In this document: one piece after another, positions 10,580 to 22,552 of the stretch
How the letters are laid out: the number at the start of each line of letters is the position of its first letter
Numbering within the stretch: position 1 is the first letter of the stretch
Assembly (NCBI RefSeq): GCF_947179165.1
Contig: NC_077248.1
Location: 54,607,732 to 54,671,731 of the forward strand
Source: Solanum dulcamara
Lineage: Eukaryota; Streptophyta; Magnoliopsida; Solanales; Solanaceae
Direction of reading: 5' to 3'
DNA: 64,000 nucleotides
Notes under the pieces: generated by a model
The model's input: only the letters and a program-made list of their open reading frames with translations
The model's database searches: none
Told to the model about the DNA's origin: nothing
Program-made: the position numbers and the translations under genes

Positions 10580-11015
10580 GGAAGATGGAATGAAAATAAT
10601 TGCTATGTTGATTTAACGATAGAAGCTATTATGATTAAGGAGTATGCAACATTTAGAGATTTAGTGGAGGAGGTTGCTAAACAAAGGTGTTGATTTGAGA
10701 TACAATTGCATGAACCTGAAGTATAAAATTGAAGGTAACAGTGCACCTTTGAAAATACACAACGAGATGGGTAACTGTGTGTATATGTCATTAAAGAAAA
10801 ATAATAAAGATTTGTCAAAATAGCCCATATGTGTAACTGTTTTTGTGAAGGATGTTGAGTTGTTTGTTAGAAATCATCAGGAAGAAGGGATTGGTATATG
10901 TGGATTAATTGGAGATGATACAATTGATACACAAGTATTAATGCCATTTGTAAGCGATGTGATAAATGACGAGATTATTTCAAACACCAATCAAAAGGAA
11001 GTAATGATTGATTAA
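10580..11015 (+). pseudogene. Mutator-like (MULE) transposase N-terminal remnant
   Basis: The first part reads GRWNENNCYVDL...FRDLVEEVAKQ. After a one-base frameshift it continues as NLKYKIEGNSAPLKIHN...GNCVYMSLKKNNKD, then one in-frame stop, then PICVTVFVKDVEL to a stop. The pattern of a GRW start, a 'DLVEEVAKQL' helix, a 'KYKIEGNSAPLKIHNDMG' strand region and a 'CVTVF' block matches the N-terminal region of plant MuDR-type transposases as I know them. The zinc-finger, catalytic DDE and SWIM parts are absent. The remnant cannot be functional. The flanking short-repeat arrays may be part of the same element. Confidence 0.6.
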
Positions 11016-11029
11016 GTATACAAGAATTT

Positions 11030-12150
11030 TATTCTAATTTGCATAACTTTCGGATGAATACAAACTAAAAAGTCCTATTATAACTTGCATAGCTTTAGAA
11101 TGAGTACACACTAAAAAGGACTAGTCTAGTTTCCATATATCAATTCGAGATGAATAAAAGAACTTTTATAGCTAGATTAAATTTGGAATGAATACAAACT
11201 GAAGAGAACTATTATAGCTTGAATAAATTTGGAATGAATACAAATTTAAAATAAGTAAACTGTAAATGAAAGATTCATAATTAAAATTTGAAGTGATACA
11301 AAAATAAAAAGCATACTGATTTGAAGGAAAATAATTCCAAAACGGATACAATATTCTGACAGGCAACAATGGTTATTTTTTTTTTTGAAAATGTAAAAAC
11401 TTTTTGGCATAACTTTTGAATGAATGCAAACAAAAAAGAAATACAAGATTCATGAAAAATGCATGGTCTATGCAAAAGGCATGCATATTAGAATAAATAC
11501 AATTGTAAAGAAATTATACAATTTTCTGAAAAAGATAACAAATTGAATATGTAATTAAACAATTTAAAGAAAAAAATACAATTCTAATTGACATTACTTT
11601 GGAATGAATACAAACTAAAAATAAAATAAAATTTTTCTTTCGAATGAATACAAACTGAAGAGGAAAGGATACAATTTTCTAGAAAAGGCAAGATATTCTT
11701 ATACGTAATTAACCATTTAAAGAGAAAATGCATTTCTAATTGGCATTACTTTGGAATGAATCCAAACCAAAGTAAAAATAAAATTTTCCTTTGAAATGAA
11801 TATAGACTGAAGAGGCAAGTATACAATTTTTTTCAAATGAATACAAACTGAAGAAGAAAGGATACAATTTTCTGGAAAAGATAATAAATTTGATACGTAA
11901 TTCAACCATTTAAAAAGAAAATATATTTCTAATTGGCATTACTTTGGAATGAATACAAATCAAAGAGAAAATAAAATTTTCCTTTGAAATGAATACAAAC
12001 TGAAGAGGATAGTATACAATTTTAAGGAATTCGTTACATAATTCAACCATTTAAAAAAAATACAATTCTAAGTGAGTTTGGGGAAAAAATCTGTACCCAT
12101 TTACTATGAAAAGCATAAATATTCTTATGAATACAAAATAGAGACACTAA
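11030..12150. repeat. Array of 'gaatacaaac' repeats with larger tandem units
   Basis: The word 'ggaatgaatacaaa(c)' recurs many times. From about 11490 a longer unit is evident: 'cattactttggaatgaat' restarts at about 11591, 11744 and 11937, each followed by 'aaattttcctttgaaatgaat', 'gaagagg..ggatacaattttctgg' and 'acgtaattcaaccatttaaa' type blocks. Unit length varies (about 150-195 bases). Short open frames in this array are artefacts of repetition. Confidence 0.75.
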
Positions 12151-12296
12151 ATTCTTTATTATTTACTTAGCTATTTATATGAAAAAGTAAATAGATACAA
12201 ATTTGCCTAAAAATAATAAAGAGGATAAAATGATAAGAACTGACAAGGAAATAGAGATACTAACTTCTTTATATATCTACTTAGCAGGCTGAAATT

Positions 12297-12316
12297 CCCC
12301 CCCCCCCCCCCCCCCC
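12297..12316. repeat. Poly-C run (20 C)
   Basis: An uninterrupted run of 20 C in otherwise AT-rich DNA. The length is prone to polymerase slippage and sequencing error. Confidence 0.9.
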
Positions 12317-12547
12317 TCCAAAAAAAAACTACATTACATGTCTTTATAAAGTAATCTAAAGTATATAAACCACCCAAATATAAGAAACAAAATCGTAAAA
12401 GTATGAAAAAAATCAAAAATGATAACTCTTTAAAAAAGAAGAGTTGAATTAGTAGGACTATTGAATAATCTTTGTGGATATTCTTACAAATTCTGAAAAA
12501 GAAATAAGAGGGAACAGAAGAGAGAGAAGCGGGAAGAAGAGACAAAT

Positions 12548-12562
12548 GGGGGGGGGGGGGGG
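12548..12562. repeat. Poly-G run (15 G)
   Basis: An uninterrupted run of 15 G about 230 bases from the poly-C run, in inverted relation to it. The same caution about slippage applies. Confidence 0.9.
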
Positions 12563-14256
12563 AATAGAGAGAGAAAAATATTTCACCTTTTAATTAATTT
12601 GAATTTAGAGAGATAAAGTATGAGATAATTGAAAGAAAGGGAAAAAAATCAGGTGCAAAAAATGTGGGACAAAAATAAGATAATTTAGTAGGGACTTAGA
12701 ATACCATTATTGTGCTACTTGACTAAAATATTGTCCTTTTTACTAATATTTTTAAAGTGTAGTTATTTTCAATGAATAAGTTATAAAATTTGCCTAGTTA
12801 ACTAATTTTTCCTTTCTTTATTTCACGAGTACTTTGCAGTTTGCACGCACTTGAGGAAACTCATAACGAAATTATTATTAATATATTTAAAAAATGATAT
12901 TAATTTGGCTATTTTGTCCTCTAAATTACTCGTTTTGTTTGTATTTATTTATCCACTTTGACTTTACACGTTTCTTAACAAACAATGATTAATATGAATA
13001 TTTTACTACAATATTCATATTAATTGATGTATAGTGTGTGGTCTTGAGAAATGATTTAGAGATTAAGTAACTAATATTGAAAGTAATATAGGAAAACAAA
13101 TATTTTTTTTATTGATATGTTAAAAATAAAAATAAAAATAAAAATCTATTTTTAAATATTGGATAAGTAAAAGTGAAAGGAGAGAATAATTATATATAAT
13201 GTTGATCTCATGCAAAATCTTTTGCAATACTATGCACAAAAAGATTAAGTTCGGAACTAGGATTTTTAAAAAGAGAATTGATGTTCATTATGATTTCTTT
13301 CATTATTGTATTTTTTAAAAAAATCTCTTTTGATATGCTTTATTTGAGCTGATGGTCAAATCAAAAACTGTCTCTCTATTTTTACAAGATAAAGAATAAG
13401 ATATACATACACATCATTATCTTCAGTCCTCACTTAATAAAATTAATATACTAGGTATGTTATTGTGAAGAAGTAAACATAAAAACAAATTAAAGAGATT
13501 TAACATCTACTATATATATATATATATATGTATATAATATAATTTTTCGACAAAAGAAATTTAGATGAAACTCCAAGCCCACCCCACCCCACCCCCCAAC
13601 GCACTAGTTCTGCCCATGTTACGAAGTGGCTATATTTAGGAAGATTCATGAAAATTTGTGGGATATTTTCATATTTTCACTATTCAGGAGTAAGAAATCC
13701 ACTACGAAAAAAAATCTACATACACCTTATACATCCGCAACTATATATTTATCTCTTGCAAGGATATTCATTTTTTTATGAGAGTTGATTTCTTGTATTG
13801 TTACTTAGAGAATTTCTCTTTTTTTAGAAAAGAAATTATAGTAAAAAATAATTTTAAGATAATAATTATTAATTAATAATATCTAAGAAATCAACCTTTT
13901 TATAATGGTGATGGGTGATTTTTTTTTAATGAAAGTGGAAAAAGCCACAATATATTAAATGAAAATAATCTAACAACACAAAAACAGACAAAGCAAAAAA
14001 TAAAAACACAGAGACAAATCGGTTCAACCCAAGCAAATCCGACACCTAGTAAAAGAAAAAAGGAAACAACACAAATCACATTATTATTGGTGCTAATTAC
14101 ATGTTGAAACAATAGTTTTCTTATTATATTTTTTGTCAGAAAAATATTGATTCAGGTACATGTAGCTAATGGAACATATGCGGGTCAAATTGGATACGGA
14201 CAGATACATGCGGGTCAAATGCGGGTCAGAAAAAATGTTGTCTCAAAATCAATTTC
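12563..14256. other. AT-rich intergenic DNA with possible LINE 3' tail
   Basis: No gene is seen. There is a (TA)n tract at 13510-13529 and a C-rich 'caccccaccccacccc' patch near 13579. The segment 13919-14120, read on the minus strand, ends 'aatatattgtggctttttcc' followed by A-rich sequence, which resembles the 3' end of a 5'-truncated plant L1-type LINE (low confidence). Near 14175-14230 'atgcgggtcaaat' is repeated three times. The segment ends with ATTTC (14252-14256), the left target duplication of the next element. Confidence 0.45.
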
Positions 14257-14721
14257 TGCAGAGAATAGCAAAAGAAAAGTATAATTGTGGAGACCTTCTG
14301 CTAGCCCAAGATCTTTAACTAAGATCGAAAGATTTAACTAAAGAAGAGGAAGCTAGAAAGGAGAAGGAATATTTTGGAAAGGAGAACTTTGTTATGAAGA
14401 AGGCTCTTTGATTTAGGTTTGTTTTTGGGTTAGGGATGGTTACAAATGCCTAATGCCACTCCTATTTATAATTATGTAGGGATGATTTTAGATACTAAGA
14501 ATCTAGACTATTCTAACATCTTCTACAAATATCTCCCTCAAATATCTAATTACTCTAGACAATCTAAATTTTTTCGAAGAACAAATATCTTATTCTGTAG
14601 AACATTTACACTTTTCTTAGATACAACAAATACTAAAGATATTACTTTACAAAACTCTAGAAGGTTCCACTAAATATCTAGGATTGTTTGTACCTCCAAA
14701 AAATCATCTTTATTTTTCACA
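14257..14721 (-). repeat. Left LTR of element F (3' LTR)
   Basis: The sequence runs from TGCAGAGAATAGC to TTTTTCACA and is nearly the same throughout as 22084-22547, with scattered substitutions. It is the 3' LTR on the minus strand, adjacent to the polypurine tract at 14722-14735. Confidence 0.93.
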
Positions 14722-15685
14722 CTCCCCTTTAAAGTAATTTTTTGAAAGCTACCCCAAGCTTGTCACAAAGGAACTTAAATGAAGATTTGAATATATCTTT
14801 GGTGAAGATCTCAATAGTTTTCTTCTGACTCCTCTTAGTTCTTCAAATGGTGAAGGTTTTGTGTAATCAATTGGTCCTGCAAAGAAATAACAATATGTAT
14901 TCATAAAATCTCCATCTAAATAGTGAGTTGGCTTGATAATATTTTTGCGTGGCTTTTTTAAACCATGTGAATTATCTCTTTGGTGAGTTCCTAGGCTCCC
15001 CCTTTCTCTTAGCTTCCCGATAGTTGTACTATCTGGAGAAACATCTATGACGGACAAGTTTGAAATTCTAATGTTCAAGATTTTAGAGCATGCTTCTTTC
15101 GATGAAATTCCATAATATTGGGAGATTTTATTAGTTTTAGCCTCCTCATCTGAGTCCATGATTATATAACTATCAATTTCTTGTGAATCCTTGACACCAG
15201 AATAGGATCCACCACCAAATTCCATTGCTTTCTCTTCAATAACCTGTTTATTAGCTTTAGAGATTTCGAAAATTATGACTTCTGTCTCTCTACCTAAAAT
15301 TTGGCTTTCAAGGTAAGCTTCTTCATATATTTGATCTTTATCTTATCCCTTTTTTGCAATGTTTGCTCTGAGCGTGTTATTGACCTTTATATGGTAGATA
15401 ATTGACGAGAGACTTCAACTTTTAATACATATTCCTCAATGCTTTCTCCTTTTAGGTCACCACTGACAATATATAGTTTCAGACACTGCTTGTTCAGGAT
15501 CTACTTCTTTTATTTCTTCAATAGTAGCTATCATATCACCAATATGAACATATTCGAAAGTTTCTTGATTCATATTGATCACATCGGTGTCTTTCTTTTC
15601 CACATGATCGACAATATTATATTCTGAATCCTTGATCCAGTCTCTTTCAAGGTTGATGGAAATCATGACATCTATTGCTCAAGCC
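14722..15685 (-). pseudogene. Element F pol remnant (protease, linker, end of RNase H)
   Basis: Reading down the minus strand from 15685, the first recognisable block is ERDWIKDSEYN, which looks like the copia protease 'DWI.DSGCS' site with the catalytic-motif Gly replaced. Stops follow. Next comes a frame (15225-14749) of 158 residues containing KKPRKNIIKPTHYLDGDF...CYFFAGPIDY...PFEE, the type of sequence that sits between integrase and reverse transcriptase in copia elements. It then passes abruptly to KIYSNLHLSSF, similar to the very end of the RNase H, and then to the polypurine tract. Integrase, reverse transcriptase and most of RNase H have been deleted. The assignment of the small end blocks is inference. 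Confidence 0.6.
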
Positions 15686-18600
15686 TGTCATGATCCAACT
15701 CCGTGGGCCGTGACTAATGTCCGAATTGGACACTCGTATACACATCTGTTATTTATAATCAATCAGCAGCTAAATATGATATGAGACTTATATGGGCAGA
15801 ACATCGTCTCAAAACTATCACACGCGCGCGCGCACACACATACATATATACCAAAACCACCTGTCTCCTGAGGAGTCACAATCATCAAAAGATAACATAG
15901 TACGTAAACCGCCAAGGCTGTCATAATGTGTGGGAATGTCCCAGCTATATAAATATATAAATATATATATTTATATGCAAGCCGACAAGGTTGCCACTAC
16001 ACATCATATTCCAAAATATACATGTATATACGCAAACCGATAAGGCTGCCACTACAAATGGGAACTTCCCAAACATAAGTCATACTAGTACAGCTGGATA
16101 TCATCTATATACAACCCACACATGTGTACAGACATCTAAGAGTATTAACAATAGCATATGATGTGATAGGTCCCCGTCGTACCCCTGGATAAACAAATAT
16201 ATACATCACAAGGATCGGTACTAAAAATCCAGGCTCCGGGACAATGGAGTACTCCAAAATAGCTGAGTAAAAATCCTAAGCTAACGGATCCCTGAAATGA
16301 GTATCTATACCTGCGGGCATGAAACGCAGCTCTCAGAAGAGAGGGGGTCAGTGCGACATATATACTGAGTATATAAAACATAAAATACCATAAAGGAGAT
16401 CACATCTGAAGTAGAGATTCAGGAGACAAGTATGGTAATCAAGAAATCACTATACCTGTTTTTAATAAATGGAGTTATACATTTCATTGTTATATGCCGT
16501 ACCCAGTTGTAACACCTCAAACATTTCTACGCTAAGACTTGAAGCTTTTTTTATATGCGTATAGGATCGAACTCAATGACTTCTAGTTGGATATATGAGT
16601 TTGGATTAATTCCTAAGTATTTGAAGTGTGTTTGATGTGTTTAGGGGTCATAAGAGATCTCTAACACCAATCCGAGTCCAAAGAATTTCTATCGGCTAAG
16701 TTTCTAAATGAGTTCTTATAAGGGTCAACTTCAAATGACCATATATCTTAGTATATAACGAATTGGATATCCCATAACCTATCAAATTAAAGATCTTTGC
16801 GTCCTCTTTCCAACTCCATCGAGTTTTCCTCATTCCGAGTTTGGAATCAAAAGTTATGACCTTTTTACCACCATCGACTATCGCTGCAGTGGGGCTTGGC
16901 GCCAAAAACTAGCGTCAGTAGTTTGGCCCCTGGCGCGACGTGCCACTATAGCGCCAGTAGGGTTTTTAGCCCATTTTCCAGATTTTAGGGGCATTTTAGT
17001 CTTTTCTTGTGTTATAACCAAAAGTGAGGTCATTTTGTAGGTATATTTCACCTATTAAGAGGCCCCTAAGTCTTCTACACTCATTCACTCTCACTCACAC
17101 TCTAAGAACAGAAAAAAAGCCCTAACCTCCCAAGTGCTCTCAAAGTCTCCTTCATCCTCCATCTCCAAGAATATCAAGCCTCTATTTCTTTTCAAGTTTT
17201 TCATTCAAGAATTGACTCCTCAAGGTATGTGGATTTTCATCCATGGGTTCTTCAACCCATGGAGCTCAAATGTTTTCTCAACTTTGTATATCAATTTTAA
17301 ATGATGAAATCTTATGTTATTTTACATAATGATTCCAAATGCATAGATTATGGTATATTTTAAGTTATTTACTCCTATTGATATATATGTATATTGAGTC
17401 TTAATTTCAAGTGATGAGTTTTTATGGATTTTCATACTACGATTCCAAATGCATAAATTCTTGAATGTTTGATGTTTATTTACATATGTTGACTTATGAT
17501 GATTCTTATTTACATGAAATGGATGATTTATCAAGGTCCCTTTATGAAGGCTTGAAAGTAGTTTTAAAGTATATTGGTGGGTTGTTTTAAGATGTTTTAA
17601 ATGATAAATTCTTTCACTCTCAATGTGCTAGCATTGATTTAAATGACTTAAAAGTTGATTTGTTTGAACCCACCTAGTTTCTTATGATAAAGTAAAATTG
17701 AAATGAATATTTGACAATGTCTACAAATGAGGTTAAAGGTGCTCTTTGCAAATAAGTTTTGTGAACGATGAGTCTATAATGTTCAAGTAAGTTAATGATA
17801 GGGTGAGTTAAGGCCCTAAAGATATTTTTATGAATAAAGATATGTGATAAAGAAATGTCTGCACTCACATCACATGAGACAAAGTTAAGGATCTATTCTA
17901 TGATTTTGTTCTTATGAAAAATGGATGGGTAGTAGATATGGCCCCTCCCACACGATGATTGACTTTATAACTTATGATTTGTCTATTTTGTTGAGAGTTT
18001 ACCTAGAACCGAGTGAAATTTAGGATAGGCATTCTCTCCCGTACAAAAGGCAAGAGACCCGTATAAAGATCTCATTGTCCCATAACTACGTGCCACCGTA
18101 GGAAGAAGGATCACCCGTTAGTAGATGCTTGATTCCTTAGAAAGGTTCACCCATTAGTAGAGGCTTGATCCCTTAAGTAGCTTAGTGGATCCACTTAGGC
18201 ATATAGGAGTCTACCTTGGCAAGTAGTCTCCCCCTTTCCTCCGATGTATGAGTAAACATTGGGACTCCATGTTATGGCTCACATGGTTTATATCGGTTAA
18301 TGTTCACTCTCACAAAGGTACAAGGTCCCTCTTCCAATGTTTAATATATATCATAGGATGTTTACTATATCTATCACAAAGTAAAGTATATGCTCTTACA
18401 AAACTAAAGATTTCTTTCAAAAGGTTTATGGTACCTTGCAAGTATATGATTTCTTATAATGACTTATGATTACCTCTATAATTTTTAAGTTTCTTTTATA
18501 AATCATGATGGTTTCTATATTTCATTGACTAAGCATTCATAACTCCAAATGGTATTTCAAATGAATACAAGGTTCTAGTATGGTCCATTGTTTCACCTTA

Positions 18601-21600
18601 TTGTATAATGATATATTAAATTGCATACTCACATACTTAGTACATTCAAAGTACTAACACATATTTTTGCCTACATGATATTACCATGTAGGAACCGACG
18701 ACACTCCTCGACCCCCTCCACATGGCTAGCTCAAGTTAGTTTGAAAATTGCTTATGTTGAGTTTCCATGTTTCGGGAACAACATCTTTTTTATTTTAAGC
18801 TTATGTTATGTAAAATAATAAGACTTTTATTAAGGCATTTCTTGACACTTATTTTGAGGGTGAGCTAGGAATATGTCTTAGCCCCCGCCAAATCTATTAG
18901 TAGAGGTATGTTTGGACACCAATGAAAAATGTTTTTATTTCCGCTTATGATTTGTTTATCATTACCAATGAAATGCTTAATGAATGCTAAGAGGCTTGGG
19001 TGAGGTACCTCCGGGTGTCTCATTCGCCGTGTCACGTCTAGGCCCTAGGCTTGGGTCATGACATCAGCCCATTATGAGACTCAGTGAATAAAGTCGTATA
19101 CACGTATACCGTACCCAGCCCGTCATGGGACTCGGTGCCATAATCATATCATCATATCATCGTATTATCATATTACATATCCGACCCTTCAGTGAGGGAC
19201 TCAGTGAATAATATAGTGGAACCCATACATGATAACATACCCGCCCTATCAAAGGACTCGATGGATAATACAATAACAATATGCACAAATAGGATATCAT
19301 TAGCAACCATGTGTAACTATCATCTGAGACTCAATAGAATGAGTAAAATAAGCTAACAATCGAATATCAAAATGATAGTTATGTTAAGTTCTCTCTAACT
19401 ATCATTATGAACTATGTAAGTAAAGTCCCAGGGATCATATACATATATCAAATTAGTACGAGACAGCTTATGATAATTAACGACATTAGTCATTATATAG
19501 CCTTTAAAAGAATAGGAACTTTTATGTATTATTTACTATCCAGTCATATAGAAGACTCTAGGGTAGTAGCTCGACTATTCAAAGAGTTCTAACATCAAGA
19601 AGTGAATAAGAAGCATGAATCATATTCGGAACTTACGAACGGAATCACCCCAAAGCTCATACCATTCATCTCTTACATCTAAGACATGCCAAAAGAAAGA
19701 AGGAATATGTTTTACATACCTTTAGCGTTTATTCGCACACAACACATATATGCTGCCCAATAGTGTCTCAATCTATATTAAGACGTTAAGCACTATGATT
19801 AAGCTATGCAAAGGCATAAAACTTACTTTATCATTAGTAGGTTATTTCTAGAAAACTTGACAGCATCTCTCCTATATCGCTCACTGTCCCCACCTCCAAA
19901 CCAGCTATACAATTACTAAGCAACATCAGCAATCACAGGTTCAAATGCCATGTTAAGACTAGCTAGGACGAGATTCAAGAATACTCCGAACAACCCCCAT
20001 ACCCTTTTGACTTCCATTAATTATCAACATGAAATTACTCCTATCAGGTTGCAGCCACCATACCCTATTGAAATGATTTATAACAGCCCCACAATTATAA
20101 CCATATAATGCATAATTGTAACTACGCTTAATCCTTCAATTACGCTTAATCCTTCAATTCAACACAAACAGACACACATTAGAACCAGCCCTTAGAACAA
20201 TTACAACTTCAACTTGACATATCAAATTCTTTCATTTTCATTATTTAATCAGCCACAATAACAACCACAACATTAATCAAAATTAATCCACCATTTTTAG
20301 ATTAGAACAACCCCAACACGGCCAAGACGGAGATTTAACATTAACATATACAATTCCTTCACTTTTAATACATAATCCATAACAATAATAGCAACAACAA
20401 TAATCAACCCAATCTAATTCAAGCAACTCCAATTCTGTCTGTTTCAACACCAACACTAATCATGGAGTTTTATTACTTCCAATTCTATTTAATACAAGTT
20501 AATCTCTTCATTATAACATCATTTCTAGATTAAGGTAGCCCACATTCATAACATTCGAAAATAATCCAAATCCACATACAACTACTACATCTTCAAGTTA
20601 TCTTTAATGATCCATAGTCTTAACGTTTTCATCAAAACAACCCTACAATAGCCAAACCAACATACAACACAACATATAATCTTAACTATCATTAATCTTC
20701 CATGCTCAACAAGAACAACAACAACATATCAAAACAGTCCCTAACTAACAACATAAAGATGTTCAAAAATCTTGCGAATACTTGTGAACACACCAAGGAA
20801 ATCACATACGATTTTTTTACCTTATTTCGTACTATCTTTTCATCTAATTTCGTGAGACATAACAGCAGCCACAAGACAATTATATCACCTATTCATATGC
20901 AAGTAAACTACATTATTATCACTATAATCCTTACAACAACCCAAAAACCAATTTAACTTCAACTTTAACCATTAAATACCTTCATTCTCATCATAAAATC
21001 CATAACAATAACAATTAAAATACTAAGAAAAATCAGTCCACCATCATCTACACAAAATAGCCCCCCAACGGCTCAACCATGCTTCAACATCAACACCCAC
21101 ACCCATAATTTCATACATTCATCACACATTTATACACTCACAACACGTCCAAACTCACCCTAAAATGTATGAAAAATGATCAGCTCTTACCTTGATAACT
21201 TAGCTCCTTAGATTGCTGAAATTTGACCAATGAAAGGATAAATATTTTTGGTTGCTCCAATGGCTGCTTCACGTCACTGTAGACCTTCCCATTGGTTGGA
21301 ATACTTGAATAAAACTAATCTTTAATCACCAAGCTTGGAGCTCTCCATGGTCAACCATGGCCGATCCTCTCTCTCTCTCCACTTCTCACTTCTTTCTCTA
21401 AAAGGAATGTTCTGGAGTTGAGAGTGAGTTGGCTGAAAATTTTGGGTCAACAAGTAGACAAGTCTTCCCAAGAAGTCTATTTGTCCCCTACTAAAACTTG
21501 GGCCAATCGAAATGGCCATATGGCAGTGAGGGCCACTTTTTAGCCCAATATTAGCTTAGTTCATCTTAATTAATCTCAAATCCCCACTTAATAATCCAAT

Positions 21601-21660
21601 CATAGTTAATTAATCCATAATCTCAACTAATATTTCTACATTGATTGAAATTTACAAACA
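15686..21660 (-). mobile_element. Gypsy LTR-type insertion (minus) inside element F, itself interrupted
   Basis: The left border TGTCATGATCCAAC at 15686 is the typical reversed end (…GGATCATGACA) of a long Ty3/gypsy chromovirus-type LTR. The sequence continues through 'gtacccag' and 'gactcggtg' repeats, is broken at 16508-19063 by another LTR, then resumes to about 21660, ending in a promoter-like segment ('ctctctctctctccacttctc') at 21360-21540. No gag or pol frame is present, so it is probably a solo LTR or heavily truncated copy. The right border and target duplication could not be resolved; 21540-21660 is the uncertain zone. Confidence 0.6.
16508..19063 (+). mobile_element. Solo LTR, 2.56 kb, plus-strand gypsy type
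   Basis: It starts TGTAACACCTC and ends GGGTCATGACA. The flanks are CCAGT (16503-16507) and TCAGC (19064-19068), each one C-to-T change from CCAGC. The surrounding LTR contains the phrase 'gtacccagccc' elsewhere (near 19113), which supports CCAGC as the original target. Inside, 'cgccgtgtcacgtctaggcc' near 19027 is typical of the 3' portion of chromovirus LTRs. A leader-like segment of 'actctcactcacactctaag' type lies near 17090. No second copy or internal domain is present, so it arose by LTR-LTR recombination. Confidence 0.78.
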
Positions 21661-21799
21661 AGTCGAGCCATTTTAAAATTCAAAATTAAAAGTCCTTGAA
21701 TTTATGTCCATTAGCTTACGAATAGTCCAATGCATAAAAATACGGAATATAAGATGGTTGAATAAACTGGAGGATATTATCCTCTTTAGATTGAACTCC

Positions 21800-21975
21800 G
21801 CCTTCACATTAACTTGCTTCCACTTCTTGTATGCGCTGCTATTTTTCGGTCTGTCATCAAGAGGAATTGTGTTACTTCCATTAACAATATCCTTCAAATC
21901 CTCACCCACAAGGTATGATTCCACACATGTCTTCCATACCATGTAATTGGACTAATTCAACAACTCCATCCCCAA
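21800..21975 (-). pseudogene. Element F gag fragment (copia UBN2-type)
   Basis: The minus strand reads SNYMVWKTCVESYLVGED, then DIVNGSNTIP and AYKKWKQVNVKAEF...SSSLFNHLI. The NYxxWK start and 'YLVGEDLW.VVNG' style are characteristic of the N-terminus of copia gag polyproteins. An in-frame stop precedes SNYM. The homology is lost after FNHLI, towards the foreign gypsy insertion. It lies about 100 bases from the primer site, as expected for the start of the internal region. Confidence 0.75.
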
Positions 21976-22070
21976 TCCATTAACACAACCACTTAAATTC
22001 ATGTACACAAACTAGTTGAATCTACCACCAACCCGATCTTGAAATATAACTCAAGCCAACATATGAATAT

Positions 22071-22083
22071 AACTTTGATACCA
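22071..22083 (-). promoter_or_regulatory. Primer binding site of element F
   Basis: The minus strand reads TGGTATCAAAGTT directly after the LTR end, complementary to the 3' end of plant initiator-Met tRNA. Confidence 0.88.
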
Positions 22084-22547
22084 TGTAGAGAATAACAGAA
22101 GAAAAGTATAATTGGGGAGACCTTCTGCTAGTCCAAGATCGTTAACTAAGATCGAAAGATTCAACTAAAGAAGAGGAAGCTAGAAAGGAGAAGGAATATT
22201 TTGGAAAGGAGAACTTTGTTATGAAAAAAACTCTTTGATTTAGGTTTGTTTTTGGGTTAGGGTTGATTACAAATGCCTAATACCACTCCTATTTATAGTT
22301 ATGTAGGGATGATTCTAGATATTAAGAATCTAGACTATTCTAACCTCTTCTACAAATATCTCCCTCAAATATCTAATACTTTAGACTATCTAGATTTTTT
22401 CTTAAAACAAATATCTTGTTCTCTAGAACATCTACACTTTTCTTAGATAAAACAAATACTAAAGATATTACTTTACAAAACTCTAGAAGGTTCCACTAAA
22501 TATCTAAGATTATTTGTACCTCCAAAAAATCATCTTTATTTTTCACA
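22084..22547 (-). repeat. Right LTR of element F (5' LTR)
   Basis: Partner of 14257-14721. It is followed by the ATTTC duplication at 22548-22552. On the minus strand it would hold the element's promoter. Confidence 0.93.
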
Positions 22548-22552
22548 ATTTC

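Larger units (their letters stand above)
14257..22547 (-). mobile_element. Element F: internally deleted Ty1/copia retrotransposon with nested insertions
   Basis: Two direct repeats of about 465 bases (14257-14721 and 22084-22547) bound this element. They start with TG and end with CA on the plus strand, and both are flanked by ATTTC (14252-14256 and 22548-22552). Next to the right LTR, on the minus strand, is a primer site TGGTATCAAAG (22071-22083, initiator-Met type). Next to the left LTR is the purine tract CTTTAAAGGGGAG. The element therefore reads on the minus strand. Its own coding matter is only a gag piece on the right and a protease/linker remnant on the left. The integrase and most of the reverse transcriptase/RNase H are missing, so it was non-autonomous. 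The rest of the interior (15686 to about 21660) is a foreign gypsy-type insertion. Confidence 0.88.

Noticed and set aside
11030..12150. Regular repeats considered as a CRISPR-like array
   Set aside because: Units are imperfect, variable in length and without unique spacers, in plant nuclear DNA.
12207..12545. 112-codon minus-strand frame with a poly-Gly stretch
   Set aside because: The poly-Gly is only the C20 run and the rest is AT-driven Phe/Leu. No domain.
12898..13195. Possible fifth Stowaway MITE ('tatttatccactttgac' and 'ggataagtaaaagtg')
   Set aside because: The terminal blocks match too loosely and no TA-flanked end was found.
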